From the NCBI GenBank assembly GCA_015231995.1, contig JADGAO010000090.1, forward strand, positions 1 to 11,781: a stretch of 11,781 bases of DNA. The letters are read 5' to 3'. Every line of letters starts with the position of its first letter. Positions within the stretch are counted from its first letter, which is position 1. Below, piece by piece: positions 1 to 5,520 of this stretch. Origin of the DNA: Nitrospinota bacterium. Its GTDB lineage: Bacteria; Nitrospinota_A; UBA7883; JACRLM01. The notes below the pieces were generated by a model. The model was not told the origin of the DNA and ran no database searches. It worked only from the letters and a program-made list of their open reading frames with translations. The position numbers and the translations under genes were made by a program.

Positions 1-302
1 AGCACCAGGATACACTTGGAGGTCTCCGCGATGCTGTCTATGAGCTTTTTAGACTGCTCCGTCGTAAGGTCGTCCTTCATCAGATGGCGGGCGATATCCA
101 GCCTTCTGCAATGGATGCACTCCAGGTTGCATCCGGCGGTGGTCTCCCAGAAAACGAGCCGCAACTGGCTATCCGTGTTCATCATGAACCGGCGGGCCGC
201 CTCCCCTGTGGAGTCCGCCTCTTTTATATCGTTATAGACTTCCTTTATGACCGCCTCTTTCGGGTGGCCGCCTGGATGTCCTTTGCCGTGTGGGTGGGAC
301 AT
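1..302 (-). CDS. ahbD: Radical SAM protein, likely AhbD haem b synthase (5' part only)
   Basis: Only the first 100 codons are present; the gene runs off the left edge. The protein starts with a His/Gly-rich tail (MSHPHGKGHPGGHP). Near residues 48-66 it has LRLVFWETTAGCNLECIHC, in which C58, C62 and C65 form the CxxxCxxC site for the radical-SAM 4Fe-4S cluster. AhbD enzymes oxidatively decarboxylate the propionates of Fe-coproporphyrin III to give haem b, the last step of the siroheme-dependent route. The start at 302 is supported by AGGAGA (minus strand, 314-319), 11 bases upstream. The assignment rests on this N-terminal motif and on ahbC lying upstream on the same strand. The SPASM region that would confirm it is outside the window, so another SPASM radical-SAM maturase remains possible. 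Confidence 0.65.
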   Translation of the reverse strand, partial: MSHPHGKGHPGGHPKEAVIKEVYNDIKEADSTGEAARRFMMNTDSQLRLVFWETTAGCNLECIHCRRLDIARHLMKDDLTTEQSKKLIDSIAETSKCILV

Positions 303-340
303 GTTAAATTATTTCTCCTGAATATTAGGTTCTTTCCCTT

Positions 341-480
341 TGTCCCCCTTAGCAAGGGGGACCGGCGCTAAAGCGCCGAGGGGGTTTAATTTAATCTCTG
401 CTCTGTACTAAATAACTGTCCCAAGTACAAATTAGACCTCCCCCGCCACTTCGTGGGGCCCCCTCCTTAGTAAGGGGAGC
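341..480. repeat. Palindromic intergenic element A (MITE-like)
   Basis: The left arm (341-389) holds two hairpins: CCCCCTT-AGC-AAGGGGG at 344-360 and CGGCGCT-AA-AGCGCCG at 363-378, followed by GGGGGTTTAA. The right arm (about 431-480) is an imperfect reverse complement: TTAGACCTCCCCC, a CCAC/GTGG hairpin, then CCTTAGTAAGG. The arms flank about 45 bases of A+T-rich sequence. There is no coding potential. It lies between ahbC and ahbD, so it would be transcribed as structured RNA in any shared mRNA. Its right arm is shared with the adjoining element B. Confidence 0.6.
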
Positions 481-630
481 TTTGCATAATCCATCACGTT
501 CGCAATATTGTCATTCTGAGCGCCAGCGAAGAATCTGTTTTTATTTGATCCTTCGGTCGCCAGGACTCCCTCAGGATGACAAAATATGGCAATCGTTTGG
601 TTATGCAAAGGTCTCCTTGCTAAGGAGGGG
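460..630. repeat. MITE-like element B, copy 1
   Basis: The terminal inverted repeats are about 33 bases. The left arm (460-493) begins CCCCTCCTTAGTAAGG and continues GGAGCTTTGCATAATCCA. The right arm (598-630), read on the minus strand, begins CCCCTCCTTAGCAAGG and continues AGACCTTTGCATAACCA. The inner sequence also pairs imperfectly: GTCATTCTGAG at 510-520 faces CTCAGGATGAC at 570-580. The whole 171-base unit could fold into one long hairpin, and it has no transposase gene. It ends 5 bases from the ahbC stop codon, so the insertion, or the decay of flanking DNA, came very close to the gene. Confidence 0.7.
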
Positions 631-635
631 TTAAA

Positions 636-1937
636 CTACACGCGGGCCGTTACGGGAGCCGCCGATTTTTTCAATAAATGCTCCGGAACCGGGAAATCTT
701 CGCCTTTAGCCTTCAATTCCGCCCTGATCGCCGGGGTTATGCCGCATTCCTCGTCCGTGAGGTAACAGGCCGGGTCCGGCGCGGCTGGATCGTTGTAAAC
801 CAGGTCAGCCCGGACTCTAAGCGACCCGCCGCACATCATCAGGAACTTGCATTTGGAGCATTTGCCCTTGATGTAGTCGAGCCTGTTCTTGAGCAGTTTC
901 ATCAACGGGTCGGACTGATCCAGCCATATCTCCGAGAACCTGCGTTCCCGCACGTTGCCGAATGTGTAGTGCATCCAGAACTGGTCGGCGTGGACGTTGC
1001 CGAGGAAGTCTATGTCCGCAAACGACACGCCGGATGAGTACCGTCCGCCGCCGTTCCACTCCAGGTCTTTACGCACGGCTTCGGCGCGTTCGGGGTTCTT
1101 CTGCAAAAGTTTAAGGTACATATAAGGGCCGTCAACGTGGTTGTCCACGGTCAGTATGTCCTTGTGCAGGCCGCGTTTGTGGAAATCCTCCGTGCGGTCG
1201 AGAATGATATCCATCGCATGGCGGGACTCTTCGTGGGTCAAATCTTCACCGGAGATATCGCTGGCTCTGCCGGAATAGACGAGATGGTAGAAACAGGCGC
1301 GCTGGATTCCCTCGCGCTCGATGAAATCGAATATGGCGTGCAGGTTCTCGTAGTTGTGCCGGGTGAGCGTCAACCGTAAACCCACGCGCTGGTCAACGGC
1401 GACGCAGGCTTTGAATCCGCGCATCGCCTTTTCGAACGCGCCTTTTTTGCCGCGAAAATGGTCGTTTATCTCCCCAATCCCGTCAAGGCTGATGCCGACA
1501 TAGGTGAAACCGAGTTTCTTCAAACGTCCGGCCACGGTCTCGTCTATCAACACGCCGTTAGTGGAAAGCGTAAGCCTCAGGCCGACTTTGCTGGCATGGT
1601 CGGCGAGATCCCAGATGTCTTTTCGCACAAGCGGCTCCCCGCCGGAGAAAAGCAGGGCAGGCGACCCGAATTCCTTGATGTCGGTGATAAGGTTTTTCCC
1701 TTCTTCAAGGGTAAGCTCGCCTTCGTAAGCCTTCTCCTCCGAGTCGCTGTAACAGTGTATGCACTTGAGGTTGCATGTGCGGGTGATGTTCCACGCGGTC
1801 ACCGGCCTGCGCTCGGCGGAAGACTTTGGCACGGCGTGGGCGTGCGGCCTGGACTTCATCTGATGGGACTGTTTCCCGTAGCGGATGGCGTCCCCTTCGT
1901 TTTCTGATTCGCAATATAGGGCGGAAATGCCTATCAT
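636..1937 (-). CDS. ahbC: AhbC, 12,18-didecarboxysiroheme deacetylase (radical SAM/SPASM)
   Basis: This 433-residue radical-SAM enzyme belongs to the AhbC/NirJ family. AhbC removes the two acetate side chains of 12,18-didecarboxysiroheme to form Fe-coproporphyrin III in the siroheme-dependent haem pathway. The SAM-cluster motif is in WNITRTCNLKCIHC (C55, C59, C62), and SAM-contacting GGEP is at 99-102. The C-terminal SPASM-like region has C360-x2-C363-x5-C369-x21-C391, the NirJ/AhbC auxiliary-cluster spacing. Family phrases HLVYSGR (218-224) and ADQFWMHY (317-324) are present. The ATG at 1937 follows GGAGG on the minus strand with a long 13-base spacer; Met27 is an alternative start. NirJ of haem d1 synthesis is the main rival, but no other nir gene is seen and the likely ahbD follows on the same strand, which favours AhbC. 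Confidence 0.85.
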   Translation of the reverse strand: MIGISALYCESENEGDAIRYGKQSHQMKSRPHAHAVPKSSAERRPVTAWNITRTCNLKCIHCYSDSEEKAYEGELTLEEGKNLITDIKEFGSPALLFSGGEPLVRKDIWDLADHASKVGLRLTLSTNGVLIDETVAGRLKKLGFTYVGISLDGIGEINDHFRGKKGAFEKAMRGFKACVAVDQRVGLRLTLTRHNYENLHAIFDFIEREGIQRACFYHLVYSGRASDISGEDLTHEESRHAMDIILDRTEDFHKRGLHKDILTVDNHVDGPYMYLKLLQKNPERAEAVRKDLEWNGGGRYSSGVSFADIDFLGNVHADQFWMHYTFGNVRERRFSEIWLDQSDPLMKLLKNRLDYIKGKCSKCKFLMMCGGSLRVRADLVYNDPAAPDPACYLTDEECGITPAIRAELKAKGEDFPVPEHLLKKSAAPVTARV

Positions 1938-2443
1938 CTTAAAACTAAAACCTCCGTTAGCGTAAAAGCGGCGCGAATCTGGGTCGGGAAGACTTAATAA
2001 ACGCGGCCACCACTTATTTGACCTTGTTATTAAAGCTTACCAGTTTGCTCAGGTTTGCCGCAACTCAAACATGAAAAATGGCGTTTCGGGAAGGGTTGCA
2101 TCTGCGCTTGATGTATGGGCGATTCGTAAATCGTCCTTTTTAAAGGAAAGCTTTGCATAATCCATTATGTGAGCAATATTGTCATTCTGAGCCCTTCACA
2201 GGGTTCAGGGTAAACTCTGCGAAGAATCCATCAGAGATTGTCATTCTGAGCAACGCGAAGAATCTATCTAAAGAATATTCTACTTTGCTTCGGTCGCCTA
2301 GGCTCCCTCAGGATGATAAAATGTGGAAATCGTTGTTTTACGCAAAGCTCTCCTTATCAGGGGGGCAGATTAAGAAGGGCGACCCACCGGGGCGCCCCTG
2401 CGAAGACTCGAAATGGCACGCAGAGATTAAGGAGAGTTGTCTC
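1938..2443. other. Gene-free stretch between ahbC and the AbrB/Doc pair
   Basis: This 506-base divergent region separates ahbC (minus) from the antitoxin gene (plus), so promoters for both should lie here. I see the ahbC Shine-Dalgarno (GGAGG, minus strand, just upstream of 1937) but no convincing -35/-10 pair for either gene. Bases 2134-2365 are MITE-like element B, copy 2. Bases 2366-2443 hold a short G+C-rich palindromic stretch (GGGCGACCC, GGGGCGCCCC) and the antitoxin Shine-Dalgarno AAGGAGA. An open frame runs from 2153 into the antitoxin gene, but it translates the repeat and is not a real N-terminal extension. Confidence 0.6.
2134..2365. repeat. MITE-like element B, copy 2 (with internal duplication)
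   Basis: This is the same family as the element at 460-630. The left arm (2134-2163) contains AAAGCTTTGCATAATCC. The right arm (about 2336-2365), read on the minus strand, begins CCCCCCTGATAAGGAGAGC and continues TTTGCGTAAAA. The inner GAGCAATATTGTCATTCTGAG matches copy 1 closely, and CTCCCTCAGGATGA recurs near the right arm. GTCATTCTGAG occurs twice here (2181 and 2240), each time followed by a GCGAAGAATC block. That internal duplication accounts for most of the extra 61 bases relative to copy 1. The arms are less perfect than in copy 1, suggesting an older or more decayed copy. Confidence 0.65.
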
Positions 2444-2668
2444 ATGCTTCATTTAAAGATTCGCAAGGTAGGCAATTCGTTAGGCGCCGTTTTTCCGCGA
2501 GAGGCGCTTAATCGAATGGGGGTTTCCGAGGGTGATGAGGTCTTCATGGTCGAGACGCAGGACGGTTATCAAATAACGCCTTATGACCCGGAGTTCGATA
2601 AACAGATGCGTATTGCGGAGGAAGGAATGGCGCGTTACCGCAACGCATTGCGAGTCCTTGCGAAATGA
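2444..2668 (+). CDS. AbrB/SpoVT-type antitoxin of a Doc toxin
   Basis: This 74-residue protein has an N-terminal swapped-hairpin AbrB/SpoVT-like DNA-binding domain: LKIRKVGNSLGAVFPREAL, then a GVSEGDEVFMVE turn and strand (about residues 4-48). The C-terminal tail (about 50-74, PEFDKQMRIAEEGMARYRN) is charged and probably helical, as expected of a segment that wraps and blocks the toxin. The ATG at 2444 is chosen because AAGGAGA lies 8 bases upstream and the AbrB fold begins at once; the open frame further upstream is repeat sequence. The gene overlaps the toxin gene by 4 bases (ATGA). By family knowledge such antitoxins neutralise the toxin and repress their own promoter. That role here is inferred. 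Confidence 0.85.
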   Translation: MLHLKIRKVGNSLGAVFPREALNRMGVSEGDEVFMVETQDGYQITPYDPEFDKQMRIAEEGMARYRNALRVLAK

Positions 2669-3069
2669 AAGAATCCGTTTGGGTTGAAAAAAGCGTCATT
2701 CTGGCCGTTCATGACCTGCTGTTGGCCGAACACGGCGGATCGCCGGGAGTGCGTGACGAGGGGCTTCTAGAGTCGGCCCTTGCCCGGCCACGCCAGCTTT
2801 ATTCGTATGGCGCCGCCGACCTGTGCGCTTTGGCCGCTGTTTACTCTGGTGGCATAGCGCAAAATCATCCTTTCGTTGATGGAAACAAACGGTCGTCTTT
2901 CATGTCCGCGTATATCTTTCTGGAGCGCAACGGCCTGCGCGTAACGGCGTCCGAAGCCGACACGGCCCAAGTCATGATCGATCTGGCGTCGGGAAAAACA
3001 AAGGAAGACGTTTTGGCGGAGTGGTTCCGCAAAAACACGAGGCGGAGAACGGCAAGAGATAAGGAGTGA
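2665..3069 (+). CDS. doc: Doc-family (death-on-curing) Fic-fold toxin
   Basis: This 134-residue protein has the Fic/Doc motif HPFVDGNKR at residues 68-76 (H68, D72, N74, K75, R76). The Lys in the GNKR form is typical of Doc rather than of AMP-transferring Fic proteins (GNGR). Doc of phage P1 phosphorylates EF-Tu and stops translation; the same activity is inferred here. The N-terminal phrases VHDLLLAEHGGSPGVRDEG and ESALARPRQLY also match the family, and the length is usual. The start overlaps the antitoxin stop by 4 bases, which indicates translational coupling. All motif residues are present, so the toxin appears intact. The tail (NTRRRTARDKE) is strongly basic. Confidence 0.9.
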   Translation: MKESVWVEKSVILAVHDLLLAEHGGSPGVRDEGLLESALARPRQLYSYGAADLCALAAVYSGGIAQNHPFVDGNKRSSFMSAYIFLERNGLRVTASEADTAQVMIDLASGKTKEDVLAEWFRKNTRRRTARDKE

Positions 3070-3102
3070 CAGCGTCGCGTTCCCATCGCGTTCACATAAG
3101 TC

Positions 3103-3131
3103 TTGACGATAATACCCGGATGAGTTCTACT
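3103..3131 (+). promoter_or_regulatory. Possible sigma-70-type promoter for the corrinoid operon
   Basis: TTGACG (3103-3108) and TCTACT (3126-3131) are separated by 17 bases. The -35 matches consensus at 5 of 6 positions, the -10 at only 4 of 6. It lies in the 139-base gap between doc and the first gene of the corrinoid operon, about 78 bases upstream of the start codon. It is the best candidate in the gap but is based on pattern matching only. Confidence 0.35.
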
Positions 3132-3140
3132 CTAAAGATA

Positions 3141-3173
3141 GCTATACACACTGTCCCTGGTGGTGTAGATAGC
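3141..3173 (+). promoter_or_regulatory. Leader hairpin upstream of the corrinoid operon
   Basis: GCTAT (3141-3145) pairs with ATAGC (3169-3173), and ACAC (3146-3149) pairs with GTGT (3163-3166). A two-base AG bulge and a 13-base loop complete a 9-bp stem. It begins about 10 bases after the candidate -10 box, so it would sit at the very 5' end of the mRNA, or act as an operator-like dyad. I do not see a B12 box or the long fold of a cobalamin riboswitch. Function is unknown. Confidence 0.35.
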
Positions 3174-3208
3174 GACAGCCGAGCTTCCACTTAAGAACCA
3201 GAAATTTT

Positions 3209-3901
3209 ATGTCCAATCAAACGAAGCTATTTACGAGAGCCGATAAGGAAGAGCTTCAAGCATACCTCGATAAATTCGAAAACGCGCTTCTGTCGCTCGA
3301 CCGGCTGGCGGCCCGGCAAATCCTGTCCGAAATCATGGGCCGTTTCAAAAAAGAGGAGTCTTTTAGAACCCTCGAAGGAATCATCGTTCCCATAATGGAA
3401 AAAATCGGCGAGGGTTGGGAAAAAGGTGACGTCGCCCTGTCGCAGGTTTACATGAGCGGTTGCATTTGCGAGACGCTGGTTAAAGAGCTAATGCCTGCCC
3501 AGGCCGGCTCCAGCCAAAACGGGAAGAAGATCGCCATAGCGGTGTTGGAGGATTATCACCTGCTCGGCAAACGCATGGTCAAATCCGTATTGCTCGCCAG
3601 TGGCTTTGACCTCATTGATTATGGCACCAAGACCGCCGCCGAACTGGCCAGTTCGGTCATAGCCGACGGCGTGGAAATACTTCTCGTCTCCACTCTCATG
3701 CTTCCCTCCGCCATGCGGGTCAAGGAACTGCGGCGGATTCTCGCCGATTCTGGTAACGCTGTGAAGATAATCGTGGGCGGGGCGCCATTCCGATTCGACA
3801 AGAATTTATGGAAAGAGGTCGGGGCGGACGCCACGGGAAACCGGGCCACGGAAGCCGTTAGCCTTATACATAAAATGATGGAGGGAAAAGACCGTGCCTG
3901 A
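3209..3901 (+). CDS. Corrinoid (B12-binding) methyltransferase protein
   Basis: This 230-residue cytoplasmic protein has the two-domain layout of MtaC/MtbC-type corrinoid carriers. A helical cap domain (about 12-95, including IVPIMEKIGEGWEKGD and ALSQVYMSG) is followed by a Rossmann-like B12 domain (about 106-225). The B12 signature is D115-x-H117-xx-G120 in LEDYHLLG, where H117 would be the lower axial cobalt ligand. STLML (161-165) and VGGAPF (189-194) complete the three-part motif. Such proteins carry a methyl group on cobalt between methyltransferases. The start has no strong Shine-Dalgarno. The gene overlaps the UroD-like gene by 8 bases, so the two products probably work together. No methylamine- or methanol-specific methyltransferase is nearby, so the substrate is unknown and a sensory role is possible. 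Confidence 0.85.
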   Translation: MSNQTKLFTRADKEELQAYLDKFENALLSLDRLAARQILSEIMGRFKKEESFRTLEGIIVPIMEKIGEGWEKGDVALSQVYMSGCICETLVKELMPAQAGSSQNGKKIAIAVLEDYHLLGKRMVKSVLLASGFDLIDYGTKTAAELASSVIADGVEILLVSTLMLPSAMRVKELRRILADSGNAVKIIVGGAPFRFDKNLWKEVGADATGNRATEAVSLIHKMMEGKDRA

Positions 3902-4952
3902 ACCTTCCATGACTTCGCTACAAAGGGTCCTAACCACCCTGTCGCACAAAGAGCCAGACCGTGTGCCGCTTTTCCTTCTGGTCACCATGCACGGGGCGAA
4001 GGAACTGGGCCTCTCTATAAAGGATTATTTCTCGAAGGCCGAACATGTCGTCGAAGGGCAACTGCGTCTGCGGGCCAAGTACCAGAACTACCTTGTTTGC
4101 AATTTTTACTACGCCTCCGCCGAAGTGGAGGCGTGGGGCGGAAGCGTCATATTCAGCGCCGACGGGCCTCCAAACTCCGGGGCCCCGTTCATCCAGAGTC
4201 CCGGTGAAATCGCCAAACTAAAACCGCCGAAGGTCAAACAGACCCCATGCCTGGTTCGGGCGCTCGATTCGGCGCGGGCGTTGAAGCGGATGGTTGGAGA
4301 TGAGGCTCCGGTTATCGGGGTGGTGATGTCGCCATTTTCGGTCCCGGTGATGCAGATGGGATTTGAAAGATACATCGAGCTGATGTTTGAGAGGCCCGAT
4401 GAATTCGCCGCGCTGATGAAAGTCAACGAGGCGTTCTGCGTGGAATGGGCGAACGCCCAGCTGGAGGCGGGTTCGACGGCGATTGTCTATTACGACCCCG
4501 TGTCGTCCCCCGGAATAACTCCCAAACAAAAATATTTACAAACCGGATTCGAAGTGGCTAAACGGGTGATTTCGCAAATAAAAGGGCCGGTGGCCATCCA
4601 CTTCGCTTCGGAACGTTGCCTGCCCATATCCGGGGAGATTCCGGGAACTGGCGCCATTGCGGTTGGGGTAAGCTCTCTGGAAGACCTTGCAGAGCTTAAG
4701 AAAGCCTTTAATCGGAAAATGGCGCTAGTAGGCAATCTTAACGGAATAGACCTGCCCAACTGGACTCCCGCAGACGCGGAGTCGGCTGTGAAAAACGCGA
4801 TAGCCAAAGCCGGGTTGGGCGGCGGTTTCATCCTGTCGGATAACCATGGCGAGATCCCTTTCCAGGTTCCCGACGAGGTGTTGACGGCGATTTCGGAATC
4901 CGTCCGCAAATGGGGAACCTACCCGCTGACATGGGTGAAAGATTATGCGTGA
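3894..4952 (+). CDS. UroD-fold methyltransferase-like protein (MtaA/CmuA-like, atypical metal site)
   Basis: This 352-residue protein belongs to the uroporphyrinogen-decarboxylase fold family (N-terminal RVLTTLSHKEPDRVPLF, C-terminal VGNLNGID and GGFILSDNHGEIP). It is not the haem enzyme, because the RQAGR substrate-binding motif is missing. Members next to corrinoid proteins (MtaA, MtbA, CmuA) move methyl groups to or from cobalt using zinc held by His-x-Cys and a distal Cys. Here the first site reads IHFAS: H236 is kept but the Cys position is Ala238 (C242 is nearby). The distal site reads SDNHG, with H318 where Cys is expected. The GTG start at 3894 is chosen because GGAGGG (3880-3885) lies 8 bases upstream; Met6 is the alternative. 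It overlaps both neighbours by 8 bases. The UroD fold is secure; the methyl donor and acceptor are not identifiable. Confidence 0.8.
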   Translation: MPEPSMTSLQRVLTTLSHKEPDRVPLFLLVTMHGAKELGLSIKDYFSKAEHVVEGQLRLRAKYQNYLVCNFYYASAEVEAWGGSVIFSADGPPNSGAPFIQSPGEIAKLKPPKVKQTPCLVRALDSARALKRMVGDEAPVIGVVMSPFSVPVMQMGFERYIELMFERPDEFAALMKVNEAFCVEWANAQLEAGSTAIVYYDPVSSPGITPKQKYLQTGFEVAKRVISQIKGPVAIHFASERCLPISGEIPGTGAIAVGVSSLEDLAELKKAFNRKMALVGNLNGIDLPNWTPADAESAVKNAIAKAGLGGGFILSDNHGEIPFQVPDEVLTAISESVRKWGTYPLTWVKDYA

Positions 4953-5520
4953 CAGGACGGCTGTTTTGATGTGCGCCACTTTCCAACGTGAGCTGGAGCG
5001 GATATTGGGATCCGAAGGGATGGATACCGTGGACGCTTTGCCCATGCCGACGAAATGCCATAAACCGTCAGGGAATCATTCCTCTATACATAGCGATTGC
5101 ATAAACAAGGCGAAACAAAAATACGGAGCCATCCATATATTCAGGAGCGGATGCGGATTCGGAGAGGAAGACAGACTCCCGAACGATGACAGATGTTTCC
5201 TGCACACCGAACGGCTTTGCTTCTACATGCTCGCCGAAAGGGACATTGTAGATTCCCTGTTGCTCGACGGGGCGTACCTCCTCTCGTCCGGTTGGCTGTC
5301 GAGATGGAAGTTTTACATGGCGGACTGGGGAATGGAGCGGGAGATGGCGATAGAGTTTTTCGCGGAGTCCGCCCGGAAACTGGTTCTGCTCGACACGATG
5401 GTGGATAAAGACAGCCAACGCCATTTGGATGAATTGGCCGATTTCGTCCGGCTCCCTTCGGACTCGGTCCCGGTGGGGCTGGATTTTTTCCGCGACTATA
5501 TTCGCGCAAGATTAGTATGA
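4945..5520 (+). CDS. DUF1638-like cysteine-rich protein
   Basis: This 191-residue soluble protein has no signal peptide or membrane segment. The pattern resembles DUF1638: an early Cys followed by a helix (MCATFQRELERIL, C10), a central glycine-cysteine turn (FRSGCGFG, C70), a short segment before a LLDGAYLLSSGWLSRW block (106-121), a KLVLLDT strand (145-151) and a C-terminal VGLDFFRDYI. Six cysteines (C10, C38, C52, C70, C84, C92) all lie in the first half, together with H39, H45, H49 and H87, which could bind a metal. DUF1638 has no established biochemical role that I know of. The family link is from remembered pattern similarity and is moderate. The gene overlaps the UroD-like gene by 8 bases and the kinase gene by 4, placing it physically between the methyl-transfer proteins and the sensor kinase. 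Confidence 0.55.
   Translation: MRDRTAVLMCATFQRELERILGSEGMDTVDALPMPTKCHKPSGNHSSIHSDCINKAKQKYGAIHIFRSGCGFGEEDRLPNDDRCFLHTERLCFYMLAERDIVDSLLLDGAYLLSSGWLSRWKFYMADWGMEREMAIEFFAESARKLVLLDTMVDKDSQRHLDELADFVRLPSDSVPVGLDFFRDYIRARLV

Noticed and set aside
16..371. Two plus-strand open frames of 73 and 95 codons at the left edge
   Set aside because: They lie opposite the ahbD 5' end, whose radical-SAM motif and Shine-Dalgarno are on the minus strand; the second runs into repeat element A.
613..627. Intrinsic terminator for ahbC (CTCCTT-AGC-AAGGAG hairpin)
   Set aside because: No T-run follows on the minus strand, and the hairpin is part of the MITE end.
340..640. CRISPR array from the closely spaced palindromes
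   Set aside because: There are no direct repeats with regular unique spacers; the repeats are inverted and nested.
2153..2443. A 97-codon N-terminal extension of the AbrB antitoxin
   Set aside because: It translates MITE element B copy 2. The AbrB fold begins at the ATG at 2444, which has its own AAGGAGA.
3070..3208. Cobalamin riboswitch before the corrinoid gene
   Set aside because: The gap is only 139 bases and shows no B12-box-like sequence or multi-stem fold; only a short hairpin is visible.
3894..4952. Haem-pathway uroporphyrinogen decarboxylase (HemE)
   Set aside because: The RQAGR substrate motif is absent, and the gene is coupled to a corrinoid protein; it is a methyltransferase-like relative.
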